Shown here in pieces: positions 1-8,200 of a DNA stretch of 22,429 nt. The stretch comes from Lentzea aerocolonigenes. Its GTDB lineage: Bacteria > Actinomycetota > Actinomycetes > Mycobacteriales > Pseudonocardiaceae. Positions within the stretch are counted from its first letter, which is position 1. Each line of letters starts with the position of its first letter. The stretch covers positions 1 to 22,429 of the forward strand of contig NZ_JYJG01000098.1 in NCBI RefSeq assembly GCF_000955955.1, written 5' to 3'. The position numbers and the translations under genes are program-made. The notes under the pieces are model-generated. The model had not been told where the DNA came from. It ran no database searches and saw nothing but the letters and a program-made list of their open reading frames with translations.

Positions 1-70
1 GCAAGGACCGCGCACCCCCAAACGGAACGCAAGCCAACGCAGGTCCGACAGAAACCTCAGCCCCGAACCC

Positions 71-1096
71 TCAGGCCGACTCCCGCCGCACCAACACAGT
101 AGGCAGCATCTGCTTCTTCGACTTGACCGTCTCATCCCGAAGTAGCTTCATCAGATGCTCGACCATGTGCTTGACCTGCTCATCCGAATCCTGCCGCACC
201 GAAGTCAACGGCGGAGCCGTGTGCTCGGCAATCGCGACATGGTCGTCGAACCCGACCACAGCAACATCCTCAGGAACCCGCCGCCCAGCCTCGTGCAACG
301 TCTCCAACGCCCCAGCGGCCATCAGGTCGGAAGCCACGAACACAGCGTCCAGAGCCGGCATCTTCGCCAGCAACGCCGCCATGGCCTTCCGCCCGCCTTC
401 GCGAGTGAACCCACCGTCCTCGGTGACCTTCGCGACGCCCTTGTCATCCAGCCCGGTAGCGGCCTTGAACCCGTTCAACCGGTCGATGGCGGACAACTCG
501 TCCAACGGCCCGGAAACATGCACGATCTTCTTGCGCCCGAGCGACTTCAGGTGTTCGGTCGCCAGCACGGCACCGCCCTCGTTGTCGTTGTCCACGAGGT
601 GCATCCCCCGCAACGACCCCCAGGGCTTACCGGCGTACACCACCGGCAGCGGCAGCTTCTTCACGATCGACACGAGCTCGTCGTTCCGGTGCGGCGCGAA
701 CACGAGCGCTCCATCAACGTGGCCGCCGGCGAGGAACCGATGCGCTCGAGCCTGGTCGTCAGGCGAGTGCACCAGCATCAACACCATCTGCACGTCGACG
801 TCGGCCAGCGCACGTGCCCCGGCACGGATCAGCCGGGCGAAGTGCGGGTCGTCGAAGATCTTGGGCTCCGGCTCGGAGAACACCACCGCGACCGCACCCG
901 TGCGACGCGTGACCAACGCCCGCGCGGCACGGTTCGGCTGGTAGCCCAGGGCCTGCACGGCGGCGTTGACGGCCTCCAGCGCTTCGGGACTGACCCGCGG
1001 CGACGCGTTCAGCACTCGTGACGCCGTGGCGCGGCTGACCCCAGCCTTCGCGGCCACGTCCTCCAGCGTCGGACGCGCGTGGTTGGACACGTGCAC
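71..1096 (-). CDS. LacI-family transcriptional repressor, probable regulator of the nearby sugar operon
   Basis: About 341 aa. The N-terminus carries the LacI helix-turn-helix with the hinge helix after it (TLEDVAAKAGVSRATASRVL, then ALGYQPNRAARAL). The rest is a periplasmic-binding-protein-like effector domain ending in the usual VVGFDDHVAIAEHTAPPLTSV segment. Three GTG codons in a row begin the frame (1102, 1099, 1096). The GAGGAG ribosome-binding site overlaps the first, so I place the start at 1096, 5 nt after it; GTG 1090 is also possible. Family knowledge: such proteins bind short palindromes with a central CG and release on binding a sugar. The perfect palindrome at the promoter of the 8011-3537 operon and the CebR-like layout make this gene the likely regulator, but that link is inferred. 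Transcription is away from the operon, with two genes in between. Confidence 0.9.
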   Translation of the reverse strand: MHVSNHARPTLEDVAAKAGVSRATASRVLNASPRVSPEALEAVNAAVQALGYQPNRAARALVTRRTGAVAVVFSEPEPKIFDDPHFARLIRAGARALADVDVQMVLMLVHSPDDQARAHRFLAGGHVDGALVFAPHRNDELVSIVKKLPLPVVYAGKPWGSLRGMHLVDNDNEGGAVLATEHLKSLGRKKIVHVSGPLDELSAIDRLNGFKAATGLDDKGVAKVTEDGGFTREGGRKAMAALLAKMPALDAVFVASDLMAAGALETLHEAGRRVPEDVAVVGFDDHVAIAEHTAPPLTSVRQDSDEQVKHMVEHLMKLLRDETVKSKKQMLPTVLVRRESA

Positions 1097-1174
1097 CACC
1101 ACTCCTCGATGAAAACCTTTGAGCCGCCGGTCAGCTTAGCCGCAAGCGATCTCCGAGGAGGGTTTCCGCGCTGT

Positions 1175-2197
1175 TCATCGTGTTTTTTCAGCCATGGCTG
1201 TCCCAATCGGGGGCATAACCGCACGCCCGCGCGGCGCGATCGAGACCCTCAGCAGGCCGTCCTCCCGGCGTGTCGTGGCAGGTAGACCGGCACGAGCGGC
1301 CGTCCGCACGAGAGCGCTTTCCGACGGCAGGCACCACGCGACGAGTTCGGCATGGCCGGCGGCACGAGCGTCGGAGGCCAACGCGCCGAGCATCGCCGCG
1401 CCAACGCCGCGTTGCTGCCACGCGTCTTCCACCAGCAGCGACACCTCCGCGCAGGCCGGGGTGCCGGTGTGGATGAGCTGGCCCAGCGCCACGACCTGGT
1501 CCGCGCACTGGGCGACGATCGTGGTGCCGCGCGGCGGGCTGAGCAGCCGGTGCAGCCAGCGGCGGGGCACCGTGCGCATGCCGGAGTGGTAGCGGTTGAA
1601 CAACGTCTTCATGGAACAGCGGGTGTGCAGTTCGGCGACGGCGTCCTCGTCCGCCGCGGTGCCAGGACGCAGAACCAGTGCCACGCCGTCATCGCTGAGC
1701 ATCCCTCGCATCGCGGGCGCGGGCGTGTCCACGAGATCGAGCAACGCCTGCGCCCGCGCGATCTCGACCTGCGTCAGCCGGCTCCAGCCGCGCCGCACCA
1801 CCAGGTCGCCCAGCTGAACCTGACCGTCGCTCGCCTCGCCGTGGGTCACCGAGTCGGCGCCCAGCACCTGGCGCAGCGCCTCGGCCGTCTTGTCCGGCTC
1901 GGCCAGCGCCATTCTGGCGGCTCGCAGCACCGCGGTCGGTTCGTCCACGAGATCCCTCAGGTTCGCTCCCGTGATCCCGACGCACTTGCCGCCCTCGCTG
2001 CGCACGGCCTCCACCAGATCCGCGGGGAGCACGCCCTCGCCCGCCCGCACGACGATCTCGTCCAGCACTCCGCCGGGAACCGGGATCACGTGCAGCGCGA
2101 GCACGTTGCAGTCGGCCGCGGCGAGCCGGATGGTGACGCGGGCCAGCGCGCCGGGGCTGTCGCTGAGTTCGAAGCGCATGCGCCAGGTCGTGGTCAT
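1175..2197 (-). CDS. ACT domain-GNAT acetyltransferase fusion (possible amino-acid-regulated lysine acetyltransferase)
   Basis: 340 aa. Residues about 6-75 look like an ACT domain (FELSDSPGALARVTIRLAA, then a beta-strand with GGVLDEIVV), a fold that binds small ligands, often amino acids. A linker of about 90 residues follows. Residues about 173-320 form a GNAT domain beginning LVLRPGTAADEDAVAELH, with the acetyl-CoA loop QRGVGAAM at about 262-269. The stretch SMKTLFNRYHSG resembles Pat-type protein lysine acetyltransferases. ACT-GNAT fusions of this order are known from actinomycetes as amino-acid-responsive protein acetyltransferases; the substrate here is unknown. ATG 2197 has no strong Shine-Dalgarno sequence, and ATG 2179 is an alternative. 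The gene is divergent from the esterase gene at 2270, so the 72-bp gap holds both promoters. Its stop lies 78 bp upstream of the LacI start. Confidence 0.85.
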   Translation of the reverse strand: MTTTWRMRFELSDSPGALARVTIRLAAADCNVLALHVIPVPGGVLDEIVVRAGEGVLPADLVEAVRSEGGKCVGITGANLRDLVDEPTAVLRAARMALAEPDKTAEALRQVLGADSVTHGEASDGQVQLGDLVVRRGWSRLTQVEIARAQALLDLVDTPAPAMRGMLSDDGVALVLRPGTAADEDAVAELHTRCSMKTLFNRYHSGMRTVPRRWLHRLLSPPRGTTIVAQCADQVVALGQLIHTGTPACAEVSLLVEDAWQQRGVGAAMLGALASDARAAGHAELVAWCLPSESALVRTAARAGLPATTRREDGLLRVSIAPRGRAVMPPIGTAMAEKTR

Positions 2198-2269
2198 GCG
2201 TCAAGAGTTCACCGAGCTTGTTGCCGCGAGACGAACCACGGGTAAAACGCTCCACATAGGGTTCGCGAC

Positions 2270-3457
2270 ATGAGGAGAACACTGGCTGTAGGCCTCACAC
2301 TGCTCACCGTCACCGCGCTGGCGGCGCCGACCACCGCCGCCCCCGCATCCGGGCCGCGCCAAGCCACGTTGACGAACTTCGCGTTCCTGCCGGCGGAGAC
2401 CTACCTGCCCGGTAGCGAACCGAGCGGCGCCGCACTGGGCACGGCCCCGATCAACGGCGTCACGCCGCCGTTCGCCGACCAGCCGATCCAGGGCTTCAGC
2501 GGCCTGGTCCGCAACAGCGACGGCACGTTCGACGCCATCTCCGACAACGGTTACGGGGCCAAGGCCAACAGCGCGGACTGGCTGCTGCGCATCAACCGCA
2601 TCGCGCCGGACTTCAAGACCGGCGCGGTCGACGTCGTCGGCGGCATCACGCTCACCGACCCGAACAGCCACATCCCGTTCCCGCTGACCAGGCCGGACCG
2701 GGTGATCACCGGCGCGGACATCGACATCGAGTCGGTCACCAGAGGCGCCGACGGCACGTACTGGATGGGCGACGAGTTCGGCCCGTACCTGCTGCACTTC
2801 GACCGTGCCGGCCGCCTGATGGCACCGCCGGTCCCGCTGCCCGGTGTGCGCTCACCCGAGAACCCCGCCGGCAACCCGAACCTGGGCGGCAGCAAGGGCT
2901 TCGAGGGCATCACGCTGTCCCCCGACGGCAAGACGATCAACGCGCTGCTGGAGGGCACGGTCGCCGGTGACACGCCGGGCACGCTGCGCCTCAACGAGTT
3001 CGGCATCGCCGGCAACGCCTTCACCGGCAGGACGTGGAAGTACCAGCTGGAAGACCCCGGCTTCGCGATCGGCGACGCCATCGCCGTCGACAGCAACCGG
3101 TTGCTGATCATCGAACGCGACAACGGGCAGGGCGCGGACGCGAAGCACAAGCGCGTCTACCTAGCCGACAAACGCGACCGGAACAACGACGGCAAGCTCG
3201 ACAAGACCCTCGTCGTCGATCTGCTGAACATCGCGAACCCGAAGAACGTCGGCGGTCAGGCGAACCCGTTCAAGTTCCCGTTCATCACCATCGAGGACGT
3301 CACGATCCTCGACGACCGCACGATCGCGATCCTCAACGACAACAACTTCCCGTCGTCGTCGGGCCGCACTCCGGGCAAGCCGGACAACAACGAGTTCATC
3401 ACCATCAGGCTCGCGGACAACCTGCACGCCGATCCTCGCGTGCTCCGTCGCAGGTAG
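2270..3457 (+). CDS. Secreted esterase-like/phytase-like family protein
   Basis: 395 aa. A Sec-type signal peptide is clear: MRR, then the hydrophobic run LAVGLTLLTVTALAA, then an Ala/Pro-rich cleavage region around residues 19-28. The mature part matches the 'esterase-like activity of phytase' family, a beta-propeller-like fold. Recognisable segments are GFSGLVRNSDGTFDAISDNG, DIDIESVTRGADGTYWMGDE, SKGFEGITLSPDGKTINALL and a late IEDVTILDDRTIAILNDNNF. The many Asp/Glu clusters suggest metal binding. The precise substrate (phosphoester or ester) cannot be told. ATG 2270 follows an AGGG at 2258-2261 with 8 nt spacing. The gene runs convergent with the beta-glucosidase gene and shares the hairpin at 3469-3507 with it. 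No membrane anchor is seen at the C-terminus, so an exported soluble enzyme is likely. Confidence 0.85.
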   Translation: MRRTLAVGLTLLTVTALAAPTTAAPASGPRQATLTNFAFLPAETYLPGSEPSGAALGTAPINGVTPPFADQPIQGFSGLVRNSDGTFDAISDNGYGAKANSADWLLRINRIAPDFKTGAVDVVGGITLTDPNSHIPFPLTRPDRVITGADIDIESVTRGADGTYWMGDEFGPYLLHFDRAGRLMAPPVPLPGVRSPENPAGNPNLGGSKGFEGITLSPDGKTINALLEGTVAGDTPGTLRLNEFGIAGNAFTGRTWKYQLEDPGFAIGDAIAVDSNRLLIIERDNGQGADAKHKRVYLADKRDRNNDGKLDKTLVVDLLNIANPKNVGGQANPFKFPFITIEDVTILDDRTIAILNDNNFPSSSGRTPGKPDNNEFITIRLADNLHADPRVLRRR

Positions 3458-3461
3458 CACA

Positions 3462-3475
3462 AGAGAGCGCTCTCA
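3462..3475. promoter_or_regulatory. LacI-type operator-like palindrome at the 3' end of the sugar operon
   Basis: AGAGAGCGCTCTCA matches the perfect palindrome at 8053-8066 in 13 of 14 positions. It lies just after the stop of the esterase gene, between convergent genes, where no promoter is expected. Its right half is also part of the left arm of the terminator hairpin at 3469-3507. It may bind the same repressor, or it may be a by-product of the hairpin sequence. Confidence 0.4.
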
Positions 3476-3507
3476 CCTGTGGCACAGCTGTATCCGCAGG
3501 TGAGAGC
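3469..3507. terminator. Bidirectional terminator hairpin between convergent genes
   Basis: The arms 3469-3482 and 3494-3507 form a 14-bp stem with one non-Watson-Crick position (a G-U wobble in plus-strand RNA) and an 11-nt loop. It sits 11 nt after the stop of the esterase gene (+) and 29 nt past the stop of the beta-glucosidase gene (-). There is no clear U-tract, as is common in high-GC actinobacteria. Confidence 0.75.
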
Positions 3508-3536
3508 ACCAAGGCCCCCTCGGCCCGTCAGATCGG

Positions 3537-4943
3537 CTAAACGGCGTAGCCGTGCGCGGGAAGCCCGTTCTGCCCGATGATCCGGGAGAGCGTGACCGCG
3601 CTTTCCTTGACCGTGCGCCGCTGCGTCTCGAAGTCGACGTGCACGATCCCGAACCGTTGCGAGTACCCGGCCGCCCACTCGAAGTTGTCGAGCAGCGACC
3701 ACGCCAGGTAGCCGCGGATGTCGGCGCCTTCGGAGATCGCCCGGTGCACCGCGCGCACGTGGTCCACCAGGTACTTCGTCCGCTCGACGTCGTACACGCG
3801 ACCAGCGGGGTCCACCACGTCCGGAAACGCCGACCCGTTCTCCGTGACGACCAGCGGCACCCCGCCGGCGTCGCGGGACAGGCGCACCAGCAACTCCGTG
3901 AACGCGTCGGCGTTCTGCTCCCACCCGAACCCGGTCAGCTCGCCCTGCGGCGGCTCAATGGTGACGCCCCGCAGGCCCGCGTGCGGCCCGGCGGGCACGA
4001 AGTCCGGATCTGCGGGCGCCACGCGGGTCGGGTTGTAGTAGTTGACGCCGATCCAGTCGACCGGGGTCGCGATGGTCTCCATGTCCCCGTCGCGCACCAC
4101 GTTCGTCCAGTCACCCAGCCAGGTGGTGTCTTGGAGGACGTCCAAGGGGTACCCGCGGCCGCAGATCGGGTCGAGCAGGATGCGGTTCTGCAGCCCGTCG
4201 ACCTTCCGCACGGCTTCGGCGTCGTCGCCCCAGACGGTGCTGAAGTTGAGCACGATCGACAGCCGGTGCGACTCCGGTGCCTGCGCGCGCAACGCCTGGG
4301 TGGCGAGGCCGTGGGCCAGCAGCAGGTGGTGCGCCGCTTCGAGCGACGCCACCGCGTCCGTGATGCCCGGTGCGTGGATTCCGTTGCCGTAGCCCAGGAA
4401 CGCGGACACCCACGGCTCGTTCAGCGTCGTCCACGCCTGCACGCGGTCGCCCAGCCGGTCATGCACGAGGGCGGCATAATCAGCGAAGCGGTAGGCCGTG
4501 TCGCGGTTGCGCCAGCCGCCGAAGTCCTCCAGGACCTGCGGCAGGTCCCAGTGGTACAGCGTGACCAGCGGCTGGATGTCCTTCTCCAGCAACGAGTCCA
4601 CCAGCCGGTCGTAGAACGCGAGCCCGCGCGGTTCCACGAACCCGCTGCCACTGGGCTGGATCCGGGGCCACGCGACGGAGAACCGGTAGGAAGCCAGGCC
4701 CAGCGACTTCATCAAGTCCACATCGGACTCGTACCGTTCGTAGTGGTCGCAGGCCGGGTCACCGGTGTCTCCGGCCAGCACCTTGCCGGGCGTCGCCGCG
4801 AACGTGTCCCAGATCGAGGCACCACGACCGTCCACTGTGGTCGAGCCTTCGATCTGGAACGCCGCGGTCGCTGCTCCCCACAGGAAGTCCGGCGGGAAGG
4901 TCAGCACCTCCCGCCCGACCTCGACGTCCGAATCGGTCGTCAT
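3537..4943 (-). CDS. GH1 beta-glucosidase (cytoplasmic)
   Basis: 468 aa, the usual size of family GH1. The N-terminus FPPDFLWGAATAAFQIEG is the GH1 signature. The acid/base glutamate lies in TLNEPW (about E176) and the nucleophile in VTENG (about E368). The C-terminus has GYLAWSLLDNFEW and the GIVHVDF region. No signal peptide is present, so it should cleave imported disaccharides or short oligosaccharides inside the cell. Two ATGs begin the frame. ATG 4949 overlaps the stop of the upstream permease (ATGA), but the AAGGG motif abuts it. ATG 4943 lies 6 nt after AAGGG and is preferred. It is the last gene of a four-gene operon, matching bglC placement in Streptomyces cellobiose clusters; cello-oligosaccharides are the best-guess substrate, by inference. 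Confidence 0.95.
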   Translation of the reverse strand: MTTDSDVEVGREVLTFPPDFLWGAATAAFQIEGSTTVDGRGASIWDTFAATPGKVLAGDTGDPACDHYERYESDVDLMKSLGLASYRFSVAWPRIQPSGSGFVEPRGLAFYDRLVDSLLEKDIQPLVTLYHWDLPQVLEDFGGWRNRDTAYRFADYAALVHDRLGDRVQAWTTLNEPWVSAFLGYGNGIHAPGITDAVASLEAAHHLLLAHGLATQALRAQAPESHRLSIVLNFSTVWGDDAEAVRKVDGLQNRILLDPICGRGYPLDVLQDTTWLGDWTNVVRDGDMETIATPVDWIGVNYYNPTRVAPADPDFVPAGPHAGLRGVTIEPPQGELTGFGWEQNADAFTELLVRLSRDAGGVPLVVTENGSAFPDVVDPAGRVYDVERTKYLVDHVRAVHRAISEGADIRGYLAWSLLDNFEWAAGYSQRFGIVHVDFETQRRTVKESAVTLSRIIGQNGLPAHGYAV

Positions 4944-4945
4944 TC

Positions 4946-5770
4946 TCATCCCTTCACCGCGCCCTGCATGATGCCGCCGACGATCTGGCGCGACAGCAGG
5001 ACGAAGATCGCGATCACCGGCAGCACCGCGAGCGAGGCACCGGCGAGCATCAACGAGTAGTCGGTGTAGTACCCGCTGGCCAGCGACGAGAGCGCCACCT
5101 GCACCGTCGGGCTGTCGTTGGGGTCCAGCACGATCAACGGCCAGAAGAAGTCGTTCCACGCCGTCATGAACGTGAACATGCCCAGCACCGCGGCTTGCGG
5201 CCGCACCGCCGGGAAACCGACGTGCCAGAACGTCCGCAGCACCGAGCACCCGTCGACGCGCGCCGCTTCGATCAGCTCGTACGGCACCGTTTCCTCGCAC
5301 GCCTGCCGCATCCAGAACACCGCGAACGACCCGATCAGCGCGGGCACGATCACCGCCTGCAGCGTGCCGTACCAGTCGAGGTCGGACATCAACATGTACA
5401 ACGGGATCACGCCGAGCTGCGTCGGGACCATCGCGGTACCGAGCACGACGATGAACAACGAGTCGCGCCCCTTGAACCGCAGCCGCGCGAACGCGAACCC
5501 GGCGAGCGTGCCCAGCACGACGTTCGAGATCGCCACGGTCGCCGCCACGATGAACGAGTTCTGCATGGCGAGCCAGAAGTCGACGGTGTCGAAGACGCGC
5601 GTGATGTTCTCGACCAGGTTCCCGCCGGGCACCAGCGGCGGCACCTTCTCGCCGAGGACCGAGTTGTCCTTCGACGCCACGATGAACGAGTAGTACAGCG
5701 GGAACACCGACGCCGCGAGAACGGCGACCAGGAACCCGTACAGCAGCGGTCCTGCCTTGGCGTTCTTCAC
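4946..5770 (-). CDS. Sugar ABC transporter permease, MalG-type
   Basis: 274 aa with about six membrane helices; the first is near residues 8-30 (LLYGFLVAVLAASVFPLYYSF). The cytoplasmic EAA loop, which docks to the ATPase, is seen as YELIEAARVDGCSVLRTFWH (about 162-181) followed by VGFPAVRP. This is the second permease of a CUT1-type carbohydrate importer. The start is GTG 5770, four nt after the stop of the upstream permease, and its own stop overlaps ATG 4949 of the beta-glucosidase frame, which points to translational coupling. It should pair with the permease at 5775-6752 to form the channel for the sugar delivered by the lipoprotein at 6749-8011. No nucleotide-binding subunit is encoded in this operon. 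Confidence 0.93.
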   Translation of the reverse strand: MKNAKAGPLLYGFLVAVLAASVFPLYYSFIVASKDNSVLGEKVPPLVPGGNLVENITRVFDTVDFWLAMQNSFIVAATVAISNVVLGTLAGFAFARLRFKGRDSLFIVVLGTAMVPTQLGVIPLYMLMSDLDWYGTLQAVIVPALIGSFAVFWMRQACEETVPYELIEAARVDGCSVLRTFWHVGFPAVRPQAAVLGMFTFMTAWNDFFWPLIVLDPNDSPTVQVALSSLASGYYTDYSLMLAGASLAVLPVIAIFVLLSRQIVGGIMQGAVKG

Positions 5771-5774
5771 GTGA

Positions 5775-6752
5775 TCACCCCTTGCCCGCGATGCGCCGCG
5801 TCAGCGTGAAGTTGACGACGGCGACGAGCAGGACGACCACGAACAGCATCCACGCGATGGTGGCCGAGTACCCGGCGTCGAACAACCGGAAGCCCTTCTC
5901 GTACATGTACATCACCAGCGTCTGGAACTGCCGGTCGGAGCCGCCGCTCGAGTTGTTGGCGGCGAACCCCGGGTCGAACAGCGCGGGCTCCGCGAACAGC
6001 TGCAGACCGCCGATCGTCGACGTCACCACGGTGAACAGGATCGTCGGCCGGATCGACGGCACGGTGATCGCCCAGAACATCCGCCAGCGCGACGCACCGT
6101 CCAACGTGGCCGACTCGTACATGTCCTTCGGCACCGACTGCATGGCCGCCAGGTACAGCAGCGAGTTGTAGCCCGTCCAGCGCCACATGACCATTGTGGA
6201 CACCGCGAGATGCGAGGCCCACGTCTCGGCGCGCCAGTCGATCGGGTCGATTCCGACGAACCCGAGCAGGAAGTTGACGATGCCGAAGTCGCGGCCGAAG
6301 AACTGCGCGAACACCAGCGCCACCGCGGCGACCGAGATGACGTTGGGCAGCAGCACACCCGCCCGCCAGAACGCGCTGCCCCGCAGGCCGCGATCGAGCA
6401 GTGCCGCGAGCCCCAGCGCGGCCAGCAGCTGCGGCACCGTCGAGAGCACGAACAGGCTGAGCGTGTTGAACAGCGCGTTCCAGAACTTGGCGTCGCCGAA
6501 CAGCTCCACGTAGTTGGCGAGACCGACGAATCCCTGGTTGCCGTCGATCAGCTGCCAGTCGTGCAGCGACACCCACGCCGTGTACACCAGCGGGTAGAGC
6601 CCGAAGATCCCGAACACCAGGAAGAAGGGCGCGATGATCAGGTACGGCGTGTACCTGGCGTCCCAGCCGCTCAGCCAGAAGCGCTTCGGTTCCGGAGAAG
6701 AAGGAACCGAGGCGGCCTGGGCCGCCTCGGTCTTCGTGCTGACCGCCGTCAC
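5775..6752 (-). CDS. Sugar ABC transporter permease, MalF-type
   Basis: 325 aa with six predicted membrane helices after a cytoplasmic N-terminal tail of about 35 residues; the first helix is TPYLIIAPFFLVFGIFGLYP. The EAA loop is visible as YESATLDGASRWRMFWAITV (about 212-231) followed by PSIRPT. The start is GTG 6752, overlapping the stop of the binding-protein gene as GTGA (6752-6749); the frame can be read further upstream, but that part overlaps the binding-protein gene and reads as shadow sequence. It is the first permease of a CUT1 importer. The region FDPGFAANNSSGGSDRQFQT before the last helices is a loop also seen in CebF-like permeases. Co-transcription with both neighbours is nearly certain from the overlaps. 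Confidence 0.93.
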   Translation of the reverse strand: MTAVSTKTEAAQAASVPSSPEPKRFWLSGWDARYTPYLIIAPFFLVFGIFGLYPLVYTAWVSLHDWQLIDGNQGFVGLANYVELFGDAKFWNALFNTLSLFVLSTVPQLLAALGLAALLDRGLRGSAFWRAGVLLPNVISVAAVALVFAQFFGRDFGIVNFLLGFVGIDPIDWRAETWASHLAVSTMVMWRWTGYNSLLYLAAMQSVPKDMYESATLDGASRWRMFWAITVPSIRPTILFTVVTSTIGGLQLFAEPALFDPGFAANNSSGGSDRQFQTLVMYMYEKGFRLFDAGYSATIAWMLFVVVLLVAVVNFTLTRRIAGKG

Positions 6753-8011
6753 TTGACGGCGTCCTGCGCTTCCTTCAACGCCTGCGTCCACGCGTCCGCG
6801 GCGGGCTGCTTGCCCTGTTCCACCCGCTGCAGCGCGCTGTTGAAGATGGGCGTGACCTTCGAGTCCTTCGTGCCGCGGTAGGTCGGCTTCAGCGACTCGG
6901 CGGAGGTCGCGAAGACCTTGCCGACCGGCGCCTTGTTGAAGTACTCGTTGACCGTCGCCTGCACCTCGGCGTCCTGGTAGACCTTCGGCTGGCTGGGCAG
7001 GTTGCCGGTCTCCTTGAAGATCCGCTTCTGCTGCTCGGGAGACGTCAGCCACTTGGCCAGCTCGTAGGCCTCCTTGGGGTGCTTGCCCTGCTTCGGGATC
7101 GCGAGGAACGAGCCACCCCAGTTGCCGCCACCGCCGGGCGCGGTCGTGACGTCCCACTTGCCGGCCGCACCGTCACCGGCACCGGCCTTGATGAGCGCCA
7201 TCGCCCAGGCCGGGCACGTCGTGGTGGCGAACGAACCCTGCTTCAGCGCGACGTTCCAGTCCTGGCTGAACGGCTCCAGCGCACCGGTCTGCTGCTTGGT
7301 GCCGAGCGCCGCCGCCGTGTCGAACGCCGTCTTGACCGCAGCGTTCTTGTCCGCGATGTAGGAGTCGTCCTTGGCGAAGTAGCCCTCCTCGGTCTGGTCG
7401 AGGATGGCCTTGTAGACGTTGCGGCCGGTGTCGACGAACTTCACGTTCGGCGTCTTGGCCGTGAACTGGTCCGCCACCTTCGCGTAGTCCGCCCAGGTCG
7501 GCCACAGCTTCGCGACGGCATCCCGGTCCGTCGGAAGCCCGGCCGCCTCGAACAGGTCGCGCCGATAACAGAGACCCAGGCTGCCCATGTCCGTGCCCAG
7601 CCCCAGCACGAACTCACCGTTGTCCGCGGTGCCCTGGTTCCACTTCCAGCCGGCCCACTGGTCCTTGAGGTCCTTGGCGCCGTAGTCCGCGAGGTTCACG
7701 AACTTGTCCTTGGACGCCCGGAACTGGGAGACCACGCCTTCTTCCAGCGCCACGATGTCGGCCGCCCCACGACCACCCGCGAGCTGCGTCGCGAGCTGCG
7801 TGTTGTGCTGCTCCATCTTGACCTTGCGCTGTTCGATCTTGATGTTCGGGTGCGAGGCCTGGTACTCCTCGATCAGCTTGTCGTACCCGAAGTCGGAGAA
7901 CAGGCCCAGCGACAGCTCAACCTTGCCGTCAGCCCCGGAACTCCCGCCGCATCCCGCGGCCAGAACCATCACGAGGGTCGCAGCGACGCTGCCGACCAGC
8001 CTTCTGCTCAT
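6749..8011 (-). CDS. Extracellular sugar-binding lipoprotein of ABC importer (CebE-like)
   Basis: 420 aa. A lipoprotein signal peptide ends in the lipobox LAAGC with Cys21 as the lipidated residue, so it is anchored outside the membrane. The body is a family-1 solute-binding protein: LSLGLFSDFGYDKLIEEYQA, GLGTDMGSLGLCYRRDLFEA, LWPTWADYAKVADQF, KWDVTTAPGGGGNWGGSFLA, AYELAKWLTSPEQQKRIF. From memory of the family, these segments resemble cellobiose/cellotriose-binding proteins such as Streptomyces CebE more than maltose- or xylose-binding ones. That is recognition without a search, and the ligand is not proven. ATG 8011 follows GAGGAGGACGG, a strong ribosome-binding site. As first gene of the operon it sits under the promoter and operator at 8053-8094. 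Confidence 0.93.
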   Translation of the reverse strand: MSRRLVGSVAATLVMVLAAGCGGSSGADGKVELSLGLFSDFGYDKLIEEYQASHPNIKIEQRKVKMEQHNTQLATQLAGGRGAADIVALEEGVVSQFRASKDKFVNLADYGAKDLKDQWAGWKWNQGTADNGEFVLGLGTDMGSLGLCYRRDLFEAAGLPTDRDAVAKLWPTWADYAKVADQFTAKTPNVKFVDTGRNVYKAILDQTEEGYFAKDDSYIADKNAAVKTAFDTAAALGTKQQTGALEPFSQDWNVALKQGSFATTTCPAWAMALIKAGAGDGAAGKWDVTTAPGGGGNWGGSFLAIPKQGKHPKEAYELAKWLTSPEQQKRIFKETGNLPSQPKVYQDAEVQATVNEYFNKAPVGKVFATSAESLKPTYRGTKDSKVTPIFNSALQRVEQGKQPAADAWTQALKEAQDAVK

Positions 8012-8052
8012 CCGTCCTCCTCGACGACGCCGTGAGCGGCGCTTAACTGTGA

Positions 8053-8066
8053 TGAGAGCGCTCTCA
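8053..8066 (-). promoter_or_regulatory. LacI-family operator of the sugar operon
   Basis: TGAGAGCGCTCTCA is a perfect 14-bp palindrome with the central CG typical of LacI-family sites. It differs from the known CebR box TGGGAGCGCTCCCA at one position in each half. It lies 42 bp upstream of the binding-protein start, at the downstream edge of the putative -10 region, where a bound repressor would block initiation. Confidence 0.8.
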
Positions 8067-8094
8067 CACTCAACCGGAGAGGCGCGGGTGTCAA
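8066..8094 (-). promoter_or_regulatory. Putative sigma-70-type promoter of the sugar operon
   Basis: On the minus strand a consensus -35 TTGACA (8094-8089) is followed after 17 nt by GAGTGT (8071-8066), a weak -10. The predicted start of transcription would fall within the operator palindrome. A weak -10 with an exact -35 is plausible for a regulated actinobacterial promoter, but the -10 call is uncertain. Confidence 0.5.
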
Positions 8095-8200
8095 GCGGTC
8101 GACATCGTTCCGTAACTTTGTAGGGGCAGGCAACAAAAACCTGGACCGGAACGCCGAGCGTGTCCGCCGGGCCACCTGAGCGGGCCCCGGAGACGACGAA

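Noticed and set aside
1309..1322. Third LacI-type site CGAGAGCGCTTTCC
   Set aside because: Matches the operator at only 11 of 14 positions and lies inside the acetyltransferase coding sequence; probably chance, though it is 213 bp upstream of the repressor start.
3552..5060. 502-codon plus-strand open frame opposite the beta-glucosidase gene
   Set aside because: Low-complexity Arg/His/Val-rich translation; the opposite strand has intact GH1 catalytic motifs and operon overlaps.
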